A DNA stretch of 64,000 nucleotides from Micromonospora sp. NBC_01699 (GCF_036250065.1 NZ_CP109199.1:3906001-3970000), one strand, 5' to 3'. Counted from the stretch's first letter, positions 1 through 8,808 are shown. Translations and numbers: made by a program. The notes: generated by a model from the letters alone, not told the origin.

Positions 1-897
1 TACGCCCTGGGCGCGGTGACCTACCACTGCCTCACCGGGAAGCCGCCGTACTCGGGTCGGACCGCGCTGGAGGTGGCGATCCGACACCTGCACGACGATC
101 CGCCGATCCCGCCGGCCGATCTGCCCGCGCCGGTCGCCGCGCTGATCAGCCGGGCGTTGGCGAAACAACCCGAGGATCGGTATCCGAGTGCGGCGGCGTT
201 CGCCGAGGCGGCCGAGGCCGCCCTGACCGCCACCTCCCCCGGCGGCGGAATCGCCCCGGTCGGGGGACGAACTCCGGTCGGCGATGGGCCGGTCGGGGGC
301 GGGTTGGGCGGCGGCATCGCGGGGGCGTGGTCGGCGGGGACGGACGGCGGGGTGGGGACGGGGACGTTGGCCGAGCTGCCGGTCGCGGGGGACCTCGGGC
401 ACGGTCCGGGCGGCCCGGTGGACGCGGTGGCCGGCGGCCCGGTCGGTGCTCGCCCGAACCGACCGTCCCGTCGTCGCGGTGTCGTAATCGCCGGTGCCGC
501 GACACTGCTCGCGATCGGTGCGCTGTTGGGCGTACTCGGGTTCGGGCTCGGTGACGGCGACACGGGGCGAAAGCCGCCGGTCGAGCCCAGCGCCACCGGG
601 GCGGCACCCGGCGTCGGCCCGAGCGCGGGCGCCGACGAGGACGCTCCGGAGCCGTCCGGGCGTACCTCCGGTGTGCCGGGGCCCGGCGCGCCCTCGGGCC
701 CGGCGCCGACCGACGCGCCCCCGGCCTCGGCCAGCGCGGCGCCGAGTGCCACCCCGAGCCCGGCACCGACGTCCGCCCCGCCCACGGCGAGCCCGACGGC
801 GGAGCAGACCCCGGCGGCGCCCGGTACCGACCCGCCCGGTACGCCGGATGCGCCGGCCGTGCCCCAGCTCCCGGTGGCCTCGCCGGGCATCCCCTGA
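1..897 (+). CDS. Receptor-type Ser/Thr protein kinase, C-terminal part (5' end outside window)
   Basis: The open frame enters from the left edge, so the start and the ATP-binding lobe are missing. The visible 298 residues begin in the C-lobe of an Hanks-type kinase (YALGAVTYHCLTGKPPY, then ALAKQPEDRYPSAAAF, the usual subdomain X-XI signature of PknB-like kinases). A Pro/Gly-rich linker follows, then one membrane segment (about residues 160-182, preceded by RRR) and an Ala/Pro/Ser/Thr-rich extracytoplasmic tail with no PASTA repeat. It is expected to phosphorylate Ser/Thr in the cytoplasm in response to an envelope cue. It precedes an envelope glycan set, so it may regulate it, but that is inference. 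The family call is firm; the substrate is unknown. Confidence 0.9.
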   Translation, partial: YALGAVTYHCLTGKPPYSGRTALEVAIRHLHDDPPIPPADLPAPVAALISRALAKQPEDRYPSAAAFAEAAEAALTATSPGGGIAPVGGRTPVGDGPVGGGLGGGIAGAWSAGTDGGVGTGTLAELPVAGDLGHGPGGPVDAVAGGPVGARPNRPSRRRGVVIAGAATLLAIGALLGVLGFGLGDGDTGRKPPVEPSATGAAPGVGPSAGADEDAPEPSGRTSGVPGPGAPSGPAPTDAPPASASAAPSATPSPAPTSAPPTASPTAEQTPAAPGTDPPGTPDAPAVPQLPVASPGIP

Positions 898-1034
898 CCG
901 CCCCGGGGACGATCACCGATCGGCCGCATGGCCACCGACCAGGCCCAAAAACGCGAGATATCCTGTTTCATACTTGTGCCGCCATAAGTCGCCATAAAGT
1001 GCGGGTTACCTGGTTACAGCCCTAGGAGCCCCGC

Positions 1035-2297
1035 ATGAGCGTTGAGAAGCTGGTCGTCGTCGGTCAGGGGTATGTCGGCTTACCACTGGCGATCCGGGCG
1101 GTCGAGTCCGGCCTCGACGTCGTCGGTCTCGACCTGGACGACAGCCGGGTGAAACGCCTCGGCGCCGGGGAGTCGTTCATCGAGGACATCTCCACCGCCC
1201 GGCTCGGCGCGGCGCTCGCCACCGGGCGGTACCGGCCGAGCAGCGACTACGCCGACGCGCGGGACTTCGACGTGTGCGTCATCAGCGTGCCGACCCCGCT
1301 GCGCGACGGCGCCCCGGACCTGAGCTATGTCGAGCGCGCCGGTACGTCCATCGCGCCGTACGTCCGGCCGGGCTGCACGGTCATCCTGGAGTCGACCACC
1401 TACCCCGGCACCACGGAGGAACTGCTCCGGCCGCTGCTGGAGGAGGCCACCGGCCTGCAAAGCCCCGGCGACTTCCACCTCGGCTACAGCCCCGAGCGGA
1501 TCGATCCCGGCAACCCGACCTGGCGGCTGGAGAACACCCCGAAGGTCGTCTCCGGGGTGGACGCCGACGCCCTCGCCCGGGTGGACGGCTTCTACCGCCG
1601 GATCGTCGAGCAGACGGTCGCCGTCGACTCGACCAGGGTGGCCGAGCTGACCAAGCTGATCGAGAACACCTTCCGGCAGGTCAACATCGCACTGATCAAC
1701 GAGCTGACGATGTGTGCCAGCGAGCTGGGAGTCGACGTGTGGCAGGCGATCGACGCCGCCTCGACCAAGCCGTTCGGTTTCATGCCGTTCCGGCCCGGCC
1801 CCGGCGTCGGCGGCCACTGCCTGCCGATTGACCCCTGCTACCTGTCCTGGCAGGTCAAACGGACACTGGGACGGCAGTTCCGGTTCGTCGAGCTGGCCAA
1901 CGACATCAACCACGAGATGCCGCAGCACGTGGTCGGGCGGCTGATGGTGGGCCTGAACAGGCAGGGCCGCACGATCAACGGGGCCCGGTTGCTGCTGGTC
2001 GGCCTCGCGTACAAGAAGAACACCGGGGACATGCGGGACTCCCCGGCGGTCGAGGTGGCCGCCCGGTTGCGGGCGCTCGGTGCTGAGGTCCGCGCGGTCG
2101 AACCGTACGCCGAGCCGCACCACATCCCGGTCGGGGTGACGGTGGTGGACCTGACCGAGGCCGAGGTCGACGCCGCCGACGCGGTGCTGATCGTGACCGA
2201 TCACGACGGTCTGGACTACGACATGATCGGCCGGAGCGCGACGTACGTCTTCGACAGCCGCAACCGGTGCCGGGGGCGCGCGGTCGAACGGCTCTGA
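1035..2297 (+). CDS. Nucleotide-sugar 6-dehydrogenase (UDP-GlcNAc/ManNAc dehydrogenase type)
   Basis: 420 aa, full length for the UDP-glucose/GDP-mannose dehydrogenase superfamily, which oxidises the C6 hydroxyl of an NDP-sugar to a carboxylate with two NAD+. An N-terminal Rossmann site is visible (VVVGQGYVGLPLA). The catalytic cysteine lies in GPGVGGHCLPIDPCYL, and the C-terminal UDP-binding region contains GLAYKKNTGDMRDSPA. The GGHCLPIDP form fits the WecC/WbpA group better than UDP-glucose dehydrogenases. The ATG at 1035 follows TAGGAG at good spacing. With the neighbouring epimerases, WecA-like transferase and LCP ligase it probably supplies an (amino)uronic acid for a wall glycopolymer. 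The exact sugar cannot be told from sequence. Confidence 0.88.
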   Translation: MSVEKLVVVGQGYVGLPLAIRAVESGLDVVGLDLDDSRVKRLGAGESFIEDISTARLGAALATGRYRPSSDYADARDFDVCVISVPTPLRDGAPDLSYVERAGTSIAPYVRPGCTVILESTTYPGTTEELLRPLLEEATGLQSPGDFHLGYSPERIDPGNPTWRLENTPKVVSGVDADALARVDGFYRRIVEQTVAVDSTRVAELTKLIENTFRQVNIALINELTMCASELGVDVWQAIDAASTKPFGFMPFRPGPGVGGHCLPIDPCYLSWQVKRTLGRQFRFVELANDINHEMPQHVVGRLMVGLNRQGRTINGARLLLVGLAYKKNTGDMRDSPAVEVAARLRALGAEVRAVEPYAEPHHIPVGVTVVDLTEAEVDAADAVLIVTDHDGLDYDMIGRSATYVFDSRNRCRGRAVERL

Positions 2298-2315
2298 CAC
2301 CGGTCCCGGCGAGGG

Positions 2316-2912
2316 TCAGCGGACCTGTAGACCGAGGGTCTGTGCGACCACCACCGCCTGGGCCGCGTCGATGATCGCGTCGGTCAGTTGGGCGGTGCCC
2401 GGATCGAGCGCGCTCAGGTCGCTGCCGCGCAGGTCACAGCGGACGAGGTTGACACCGTGCAACTGGGCGCCGGACAGGTCGACGTCGATCAGGGCCGCCT
2501 CGGCACAGTTGGCGGCGGTCAGGTCGACCTCACGCATCCGTACGCCGGTGAAGGTCACGCCGCGCAGGTCGGCGCCGGACAGGCCGACGAACGACCAGTC
2601 GCCGCCGGACACCCGCAGCGGGCGCAGCGCCGAGTCGGTGAAGGTGCTGCCGACCAGCTTGCAGCCGGTGAACTCGGCCTCGAAGAAGTTGCAGCGGGTG
2701 AAGGCGCAGCGCAGGAAGGCCGAGTCGGTGTGTCGGGACGCGTTGAACTTGACGTTGCCGAAGGTGCAGCCCTGGAACACGGTGCCGCGCGTCGACGCCT
2801 CCATCAGGTCGACGTGCAGGAAGGTGCAGCCGACGTAGGTGTTGTCGGTGAACTCGTCGCCGTACCAGTCCTCGTTGCGGAACGTCTCGCCCTCGATCGT
2901 CTTCGTCACCAC
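2316..2912 (-). CDS. Pentapeptide-repeat protein
   Basis: 198 aa made almost entirely of A(D/N)LxX-like pentapeptide units (CTFLHVDLMEAS, CTFGNVKF, CAFTRCNFFEAEF, ADLRGVTF, VDLSGAQLHGVNL, CDLRGSDL), which predicts a right-handed quadrilateral beta-helix. Some members (Qnr, McbG, MfpA) mimic DNA and protect gyrase; most have no known role. There is no signal peptide or membrane segment. The start is one of two consecutive GTG codons. It converges on the dehydrogenase gene with an 18-nt gap. A topoisomerase-protection role is possible but nothing here demonstrates it. Confidence 0.85.
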   Translation of the reverse strand: MVTKTIEGETFRNEDWYGDEFTDNTYVGCTFLHVDLMEASTRGTVFQGCTFGNVKFNASRHTDSAFLRCAFTRCNFFEAEFTGCKLVGSTFTDSALRPLRVSGGDWSFVGLSGADLRGVTFTGVRMREVDLTAANCAEAALIDVDLSGAQLHGVNLVRCDLRGSDLSALDPGTAQLTDAIIDAAQAVVVAQTLGLQVR

Positions 2913-2962
2913 GGCAGCCTAGTGCCGGGGTACGACACGGACGCCGACCAGGACCGGTCGAC

Positions 2963-3925
2963 TCAACCGGCGGCCGGCACCGGCTCCGGGGCGTACCGGG
3001 ACAGGCCCCGGTACCAGCGGAGGGTCTGCGCCAGCCCGTCGTCCAGTGGCACCGGGCGGATCGCCGGGAACAGGGCGGTGAGCCGGGTCGAGTCCGCCTG
3101 CGACTCGCGTACGTCGCCCACCCGGGCGGGACCGTGGGTGACCTCCACCGGATGGCCGACCAGCGAGGCGAGCTTGCCGATCAGGGTCAGCAGGGAGACC
3201 CGGTTGCCGTACGCGAGGTTGACCGGCACCGTCGAGGTGACCCGGCGTACGACCGCGTCCGCGAGCACCTGGGCGACGGTGCCGACGTAGGTGAAGTCGC
3301 GGCTCTGGGCCCCGTCGCCGTGCACGTTGAGCGGCTCACCGCGCAGCGCGGCGTCCACGAAGGCGGGGATGACCGCCGCGTACGCGTGCCCGACCGACTG
3401 CAACGGCCCGTAGACGTTGAAGAACCGCAGCGCGAGGGTCGGCACGTCGAAGGCCGAGTGGTACGCCAGCACCTGCGCCTCGGCGGCGAGCTTGCTGGCC
3501 GCGTACGGGCTCATCGGCCGGGTGGCGAGATCCTCGTGCTTGGGCAGTTCGGCCACGGATCCGTAGACCGAGGACGACGAGGCCGCGACCAGGTAGGTGC
3601 CGGCTCGGCGACAGGCCTCCAGCAGGTAGAGGGTGCCGGTCGCGTTCGCCTCGTGGCTGGCCACCGGGTCGGTCAGGGAGCGGGGTACCGACGGGCGGGC
3701 GGCCAGGTGGATGACGGCGTCCATGCCGTCCACCAGTTCGTCGAGCAGCGCGCGGTCCAGGATCGAGCCGGTCACCAGCCGGACCGGGAGGTCGGCCAGG
3801 TTGGCCGCGAAGCCGGTGCTCAGGTCGTCCAGCGCGACAACTTGTCCGATTTCCGGCCTATCTACCAACTCTCGGCAGGTATTGGCACCGATAAAGCCGG
3901 CTCCACCGGTAACAAGGACTCTCAC
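2963..3925 (-). CDS. NAD-dependent nucleotide-sugar epimerase (extended SDR)
   Basis: 320 aa extended short-chain dehydrogenase. The N-terminus carries the dinucleotide motif TGGAGFIGANTC. The catalytic triad is visible as the serine in SSSSVYG and the YxxxK pair in SPYAASK. Substrate-loop features (RFFNVYGPLQ, VIPAFVDAALRGEPLNVHGDG) match UDP-glucose/UDP-GlcNAc 4-epimerases of the WbpP/GalE type. The GTG start is preceded by GAGAGGGA. It is divergently transcribed from a second SDR gene across a 223-nt, relatively AT-rich region; the first 80 nt or so of this gene are also less GC-rich than the rest. Substrate specificity is not readable. Confidence 0.87.
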   Translation of the reverse strand: MRVLVTGGAGFIGANTCRELVDRPEIGQVVALDDLSTGFAANLADLPVRLVTGSILDRALLDELVDGMDAVIHLAARPSVPRSLTDPVASHEANATGTLYLLEACRRAGTYLVAASSSSVYGSVAELPKHEDLATRPMSPYAASKLAAEAQVLAYHSAFDVPTLALRFFNVYGPLQSVGHAYAAVIPAFVDAALRGEPLNVHGDGAQSRDFTYVGTVAQVLADAVVRRVTSTVPVNLAYGNRVSLLTLIGKLASLVGHPVEVTHGPARVGDVRESQADSTRLTALFPAIRPVPLDDGLAQTLRWYRGLSRYAPEPVPAAG

Positions 3926-4148
3926 CCGATATCCCTCTCTACACGGAACGAGTTAGACACCCTGGACATCAGGCGACACCAACGCAATGAACCGCTTATG
4001 GCACCCCAGAGTTGTTGATAAACGATCATGCCGTACGAAATCGCAGTTTGTCGTGTCTTGGCGATGGTATATGGCCTATCGTGCTCAACGGGGCCGAATT
4101 CCACCGAGACTCGCGTCACGGCAGCGAGTGCTACAGAAGGGACGTTCC
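3926..4148. promoter_or_regulatory. Divergent promoter region between two epimerase genes
   Basis: This 223-nt gap separates two outward-facing SDR genes and is clearly more AT-rich than its surroundings, especially 4010-4085 (for example GTTGATAAACGATCATG and GATGGTATATGG). It must hold both promoters. I could not place a convincing -35/-10 pair at 17-nt spacing, so no exact promoter is claimed. An in-frame upstream extension of the right-hand gene is open through this region but has no ribosome binding site or conserved sequence. Confidence 0.45.
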
Positions 4149-5150
4149 ATGCCAAGCGGCACGATTCTGGTCACCGGCGGAGCCGGATTCATCGGCTCGC
4201 ACCTGGTGGACGCGCTACTGGCCCGAGGCGACCGGGTGGTCGTCCTGGACAATCTGTCCACCGGGCGGATCGCCAACCTGGACCAGGCATCGACCCATCC
4301 TGACCTGCACTTCGTCCAAGGTTCGGTGCTCGACGAACTGGTCGTCGACGAACTCGTGCACCGGTGCGACACCGTCGTCCACCTGGCCGCCGCGGTCGGG
4401 GTCAAACTCATCGTGGAGCAGCCGCTGAAGTCGCTCACCACGAACATCCGCGGCTCGGAGATCGTGATCGAGGCGGCGCACCGCTACCGTCGCAAGATCC
4501 TCATCGCCAGCACCTCCGAGGTGTACGGCAAGAACTCCCGTGGCCCGCTGACCGAGGACGCCGACCGGATCCTGGGCAGCCCGACCGTGGTGCGCTGGGC
4601 GTACAGCACGGCCAAGGTGGTGGACGAGATCCTCGCCAACGCGTACCACCGGGAGCGGTCACTGCCGAGCATGGTGGTCCGGCTGTTCAACGTGGTCGGT
4701 CCCCGGCAGAGCCCGGCGTACGGCATGGTCATCCCGCGCCTGGTCCGCCAGGCGGTCCGGTCCCAGCCGCTGACCGTCTACGGCGACGGGTCGCAGACCC
4801 GCTGCTTCGCGCACGTGACCGACGTGGTGGGCGCGCTGATCGACCTGCTCGACTGCGACGCGGCGATCGGCGAGACGGTCAACGTCGGCTCCCCCGCCGA
4901 GATCAGCATCCTCGACCTCGCCTGGCGGATCGTGAAGGCCAGCCAGAGCGGCTCGGACGTGCGGCTGGTGCCCTACGAGGCGGCGTACGGCGCCGGCTTC
5001 GAGGACATGGCCCGCCGGGTACCCGACATCACCAAGCTCACCCGCATGATCGGTTGGACGCCCACCCGCTCACTGGACGACATCCTGCGCGAGACCGTCG
5101 CCGAGGCGCGTGCCGAGGAGGCCGCCCGTACCCAGATGCTGCCGGCGTGA
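4149..5150 (+). CDS. NAD-dependent epimerase/dehydratase, UDP-glucuronate decarboxylase-like
   Basis: 333 aa extended SDR starting MPSGTILVTGGAGFIGSHL. The frame stays open further upstream, but this ATG lies directly before the Rossmann motif and follows AGAAGGGA, so it is chosen. Catalytic residues are visible in ASTSEVYG and in WAYSTAK (YxxxK). The RLFNVVGPRQSPAYGMVIPRLV segment and the SEVYG motif resemble UDP-xylose synthases and ArnA-type decarboxylases more than GalE. If so, it would act on the uronate made by the upstream dehydrogenase. Its stop overlaps the GTG start of the next gene (GTGA), so the two are translationally coupled. Confidence 0.85.
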   Translation: MPSGTILVTGGAGFIGSHLVDALLARGDRVVVLDNLSTGRIANLDQASTHPDLHFVQGSVLDELVVDELVHRCDTVVHLAAAVGVKLIVEQPLKSLTTNIRGSEIVIEAAHRYRRKILIASTSEVYGKNSRGPLTEDADRILGSPTVVRWAYSTAKVVDEILANAYHRERSLPSMVVRLFNVVGPRQSPAYGMVIPRLVRQAVRSQPLTVYGDGSQTRCFAHVTDVVGALIDLLDCDAAIGETVNVGSPAEISILDLAWRIVKASQSGSDVRLVPYEAAYGAGFEDMARRVPDITKLTRMIGWTPTRSLDDILRETVAEARAEEAARTQMLPA

Positions 5151-6223
5151 ACGTGCCCCTGCCGGCCGCCGAGACCGCCGTCGGCGCACTCGCCGCGCTG
5201 CTGCTGGTCGCCGTACTCGTGGAGCCGGCGCGGCGGGTGGCGCTGCGCTGCGGTCTCACCGACCGACCCGCACCGCACAAGGCACACCGGCGGGTCACGC
5301 CGTACCTCGGCGGGGCGGCCATCGTCGTCGCCACCCTGGTCCCGACCGCCGCCCTGGTGGACCTCGACCGGTCCCGGATCTGGCTCGTGCTCGGCGCCGC
5401 CCTCGGCATCGCCGTGCTCGGGCTGGTCGACGACGCCCGTACGCTCCGACCGAGCACCCGGATGGCGGTCGAGGCGCTGCTGGCCACCGCCGTGGCCCTC
5501 GGCGGCGTGCGGCTGAACCTGATCGGCCAGGACCAGCTCGACCTGCTGCTCACCGTCGGCTGGATCATCACCGTCACCAACTCGTTCAACCTGCTGGACA
5601 ACACCGACGGGGCGCTGGCCACGGTGGCCTGCGCGACCGCGGTGCCGCTGTCGGTCTTCGCCGTCGTCGCCGGCCAACCCGACCTGGCCCTGCTGCTGCT
5701 CTGCCTGGCCGCCGCCTGCACCGGTTTCCTGCTGCACAACGCCGCACCCGCCCGGATCTTCATGGGCGACAGCGGATCCCTGTTCATCGGCTTCCTCGTC
5801 GCGACCGGCGCGGCACTGGTCGCGCCCGGACGAGCGACCGTGGACCGATCCTCGATCCTGCTGCTGATCGTCTTCGTCGCCGCCGTCGACACCGGACTGG
5901 TGCTGGTGTCCCGGCAACTGGCCGGCCGGTCGTGGCTCCAGGGCGGTACCGACCACGTCGCGCACCGGTTGATCCGTACCGGCGTCGGACCGCACGCGCT
6001 GCTCGGCACCCTCTTCATGGCCACCTCGACGGCCGGGCTGATCGCGGTGCTGGTCTCGGCCGGGGTGGTGCCGGGCCGTACCGCCCTGCTCGGCGCGCTC
6101 GGGGCGGCGGCCGTGCTGATCGTGCTGCTGTTGCAGGTGCCGTCCGGCTACGGACAACCGGCCCGGCACGCCCGACCGACGACCGCGGCGGCCCGACGCG
6201 CCCGCGACACGGTGCGAGGCTGA
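5147..6223 (+). CDS. Undecaprenyl-phosphate GlcNAc-1-phosphate transferase (WecA/TagO type)
   Basis: 358 aa polytopic membrane protein of the MraY/WecA family, which loads the first sugar-1-phosphate onto undecaprenyl phosphate. About ten hydrophobic helices are visible. Family motifs in order: RPAPHKAHRRVTPYLGG, the Asp pair in GLVDDARTL, NLLDNTDG, FMGDSGS, and the terminal histidine motif GGTDHVAHRL. The GTG start at 5147 overlaps the previous stop; a second GTG at 5153 is possible. Between nucleotide-sugar enzymes and an LCP ligase it most likely initiates a wall teichoic/teichuronic or other secondary polymer on the inner face of the membrane. Confidence 0.88.
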   Translation: MNVPLPAAETAVGALAALLLVAVLVEPARRVALRCGLTDRPAPHKAHRRVTPYLGGAAIVVATLVPTAALVDLDRSRIWLVLGAALGIAVLGLVDDARTLRPSTRMAVEALLATAVALGGVRLNLIGQDQLDLLLTVGWIITVTNSFNLLDNTDGALATVACATAVPLSVFAVVAGQPDLALLLLCLAAACTGFLLHNAAPARIFMGDSGSLFIGFLVATGAALVAPGRATVDRSSILLLIVFVAAVDTGLVLVSRQLAGRSWLQGGTDHVAHRLIRTGVGPHALLGTLFMATSTAGLIAVLVSAGVVPGRTALLGALGAAAVLIVLLLQVPSGYGQPARHARPTTAAARRARDTVRG

Positions 6224-6276
6224 CCGACGGTGGACGCGGTACCGGGCTCGGCCCACCACCCGGGCGGTGCGGTCGG

Positions 6277-7473
6277 ATGAAGGACGGCCTCGAATTCCTC
6301 TTCGACGGCATCACCCCGCGACCGCCACGGCGGGCACCGGAGGATCCGGACAGGCAGCGCTGGGCCCGACGGCTGCGCCGGCTCGCGCTGACCGCGACCA
6401 TCCTGGTGTCGGCCGGTACGGTCGGCGTGCTCGCCACCGGCTACCTCACCAGTTCCGACCTGTCCGGCCGGGTAGCCCGCCTCGGTGAGGTGTTCGGCGG
6501 CGTCGAGGCGGCCGAGCGCCCGGTCACCGCCGAGGCGGTGACGAGCGGCCGGAGCATCCTGGCCATCGGAGCCGAGCTGCGCGGACCCGGTTCGGACAGC
6601 GATCCGGACAGCGATCCGGACAGCGGTTCGACCGCCGGTTCCGCGAACGGACCGGGCGACGGGCCGATCGACGCGCCCGCCGACGATCCGGCACCCGGCG
6701 GGGTCGGGCGTCCCCCGGCCGGCGCGGTCATGCTGATCCGCTTCGACCCCCGGGACGACTCGGCCTCGGTCATCTCGATCCCGTACCTGACCAGGGTGGA
6801 CGTGCCCGGTCACGGCCGTACGACGATCGCCTCGGCCCACACGCTCGGCGGCCCGACCCTGCTGGTACGGACGGTCGAGCAGCTCACCTCGGTCCGGGTC
6901 GACCATTTCATGGTGGTCGACTTCGACGAACTCGCGCCCGTCGTGGACGTGCTCGGCGGAGTCGACGTGACGGTCGCCGCCGACATCACCGACCGGACCG
7001 GCGTACGTTTCCGGGCCGGCGTCAACCGCCTGGACGGCGCTCGGGCGCGGGCGTACCTGCGTCAGCCGGACGACCTGCCGGACGGGACGGCCGATCGGAC
7101 GCAACGCCGGCAGAACCTGCTCCGGGCGGTGCTGACCAGGGTGGCTTCGGCGCAACCGGATGCCGACGCGCTGGAGAACTACCGCCTGCTCGACGCCGTG
7201 ACCCGGGCGGTCTCGGTGGACGACCGGTTCGGCCGGGACGAGCTGCGCGATGTCGCGCGAGCGGCGGCCGGGGCGTCCAGGGGCAGCATCTGGTTCCTCG
7301 TCGCGCCGACCCGCAGCACCACCGGTGGCGGGGTTGAGGGGGCTGGGTCGGAGCCGTACCTCCTGCTCGAACCGGGCCGGAGCGTCCGGCTCTGGCACGC
7401 GTTCCGGACCGGCACCGTCGAGGCGTACATCTCGGCGCATCCGGAGGACCTGCTCAGCACCAATCCCGGCTGA
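6277..7473 (+). CDS. LytR-CpsA-Psr (LCP) family cell-wall glycopolymer ligase
   Basis: 398 aa. A short cytoplasmic N-terminus is followed by one membrane anchor (about residues 33-53, LALTATILVSAGTVGVLATG). A low-complexity Asp/Ser/Pro linker (DSDPDSDPDS) comes next, then an extracytoplasmic LCP domain with GAVMLIRFDPRDDSASVISIP, TIASAHTLGGP, VDHFMVVDFDELAPVVDVLGGVDV and the RTQRRQNLLRAVL arginine helix. LCP proteins transfer undecaprenyl-linked polymers onto peptidoglycan. Position directly after the WecA-like gene supports the same pathway. The frame is open far upstream, but that part is shadow of the transferase; the ATG at 6277 is the first plausible start, with only a weak ribosome binding site. 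Confidence 0.88.
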   Translation: MKDGLEFLFDGITPRPPRRAPEDPDRQRWARRLRRLALTATILVSAGTVGVLATGYLTSSDLSGRVARLGEVFGGVEAAERPVTAEAVTSGRSILAIGAELRGPGSDSDPDSDPDSGSTAGSANGPGDGPIDAPADDPAPGGVGRPPAGAVMLIRFDPRDDSASVISIPYLTRVDVPGHGRTTIASAHTLGGPTLLVRTVEQLTSVRVDHFMVVDFDELAPVVDVLGGVDVTVAADITDRTGVRFRAGVNRLDGARARAYLRQPDDLPDGTADRTQRRQNLLRAVLTRVASAQPDADALENYRLLDAVTRAVSVDDRFGRDELRDVARAAAGASRGSIWFLVAPTRSTTGGGVEGAGSEPYLLLEPGRSVRLWHAFRTGTVEAYISAHPEDLLSTNPG

Positions 7474-7490
7474 GCGCCCGGCGCCGCGGC

Positions 7491-8417
7491 TCAGCCGGTC
7501 AGTACGGCGACGACGGTGGTGCCGGGTGCGAATCCGCCGGCGGCGGCCAGGGCGAAGATGCCGTACATCATCTTCGCCGGGTAGATCGGGTCGAGGGTCA
7601 GGCCGTGCCGGGTGGCGAAGTCGGCGGCGAAGACGTCCAGTTCGGGGCGGCGCCGCGCGTACCCGCCGAAGTGGAAGTCGTGCTCGATCCGCCAGTTGGC
7701 GGTCACCGATCCCGTCGCCGCGCCCTGCAACCGTTCCACCTCGGCGGCCAGGAACCGCCCGCCCTTCAGCGCCGAGAAGCCGATCGCCGACCGGCCCGGT
7801 GGCAGACCCACGGCGACACCGGCGAGCGTGCCCCCGGTGCCGACCGGTACGCAGACGACGTCGAACGGCTCGGTGATCTCGGCCGGCAGTTCGGCGCAGC
7901 CGCGTACGGCGAGCGAATTGCTGCCGCCCTCCGGTAACAGGTAGTGCTCGCCGTACTCCGACCGCAGCCGGGCCAGCAGCTCCGGCGCGTCCTTGTCGCG
8001 GTAGTCGGCCCGGTCCAGGTACGTCAGCCGCATGCCGCGACCCACCGCGTACGCCAGCGACGGGTTCAGCGGCAGGTGTGGCTCGCCCCGGATCACCCCG
8101 ACGGTGGCGAACCCGAAGTACGCGCCGGCCGCCGCCACCGCCCGGATGTGGTTGGAGTACGCCCCACCGAAGGTCACCAGCGTGCGGAAGTCGCCCTGTC
8201 GCGCCGCCAGCAGGTTGTGCTTCAGCTTGCGCCACTTGTTGCCCGGCAGCTCGGGATGGATCAGGTCGTCCCGCTTGACCAGCAGCCGTACGTCGTGCCG
8301 GGCCAGCCGGTCGTCGGCCAGTTCGGTCACCGGGGACGGCAACCGCAGTCGGACCTCCCGGCTCCACCATGTCCCGTCCGCCACCCCGGTCGGCCCCTCT
8401 CCGTGTTCGACGGTCAC
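7491..8417 (-). CDS. PLP-dependent D-cysteine desulfhydrase / ACC deaminase family protein
   Basis: About 308 aa, fold-type II PLP enzyme. The cofactor lysine is in LPGNKWRKLK, followed by the TFGGAYSNHIRAVAAAG active-site loop, the LPEGGSN phosphate-binding region and VPVGTGGTLAG. This is the pattern of the DcyD/ACC-deaminase family, which releases ammonia with H2S or 2-oxobutyrate from its substrate. The frame runs open to 8573, but that extension collides with the neighbouring gene's leader; GTG at 8417 is used, with GTG at 8384 as the alternative. Substrate choice between D-cysteine and ACC cannot be decided here. Confidence 0.83.
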   Translation of the reverse strand: MTVEHGEGPTGVADGTWWSREVRLRLPSPVTELADDRLARHDVRLLVKRDDLIHPELPGNKWRKLKHNLLAARQGDFRTLVTFGGAYSNHIRAVAAAGAYFGFATVGVIRGEPHLPLNPSLAYAVGRGMRLTYLDRADYRDKDAPELLARLRSEYGEHYLLPEGGSNSLAVRGCAELPAEITEPFDVVCVPVGTGGTLAGVAVGLPPGRSAIGFSALKGGRFLAAEVERLQGAATGSVTANWRIEHDFHFGGYARRRPELDVFAADFATRHGLTLDPIYPAKMMYGIFALAAAGGFAPGTTVVAVLTG

Positions 8418-8523
8418 GGTAACCGACCGTGGTCGATCGACGCCGTCCGGTTCGCGTTTGCGTGACCGGGCGTACGGGGTATCAGAAGCACGCAGATCCA
8501 GGCTCTCGGACGAGGAGGCAACA

Positions 8524-8730
8524 GTGCGCATCGGATCAGCAGGAGCGGCCATCCTTGTCATCTGGTTGATCATCGGAGCGATAGCCGCGGGTCAACGCGG
8601 CTACTTCGACAACTCCAACGACAACTGCGCGGAGGCCGGCACCACGGTCGTGACGATCATCGCCGGCCCGCTCAACTATGTCGGACTCAACCCCAAGGTC
8701 AACTGCGAGGTACCGCAGCCGTCGAAGTAA
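8524..8730 (+). CDS. Small membrane protein, hypothetical
   Basis: 68 aa starting with GTG (VRIGSAGAAILVIWLII) after an excellent ribosome binding site, GAGGAGG at 8511-8517. One N-terminal hydrophobic helix (about residues 6-22) is followed by GQRGYFDNSNDNCAEAGTT, a second weakly hydrophobic stretch (VVTIIAGPLNYVGL) and a short polar end with two cysteines in total. It resembles small actinobacterial single-pass proteins that lack a known function. The strong ribosome binding site, a hairpin 24 nt past the stop and coherent composition argue that it is real. Confidence 0.72.
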   Translation: MRIGSAGAAILVIWLIIGAIAAGQRGYFDNSNDNCAEAGTTVVTIIAGPLNYVGLNPKVNCEVPQPSK

Positions 8731-8753
8731 CCGACCTCCCCCACAGCGACACT

Positions 8754-8808
8754 CCGGCCAACGGGCCGGTACGCGGAATCCCTGTCCGCGTACCGGCCCG
8801 TTGGCCGG
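8754..8808 (+). terminator. Perfect 23-bp hairpin terminator
   Basis: Arms 8754-8776 and 8786-8808 are exact reverse complements (left arm begins CCGGCCAACGGGCC) around a 9-nt loop, AATCCCTGT. It starts 24 nt past the stop of the small membrane gene. There is no T-tract, as is common for actinobacterial terminators. It also insulates the lanthipeptide promoter region to its right. Confidence 0.7.

Noticed and set aside
3987..4148. N-terminal extension of the decarboxylase-like SDR
   Set aside because: 54 in-frame codons precede the chosen ATG, but they are AT-rich, unconserved in character and lie in the divergent promoter region; a ribosome binding site exists only for the internal ATG.
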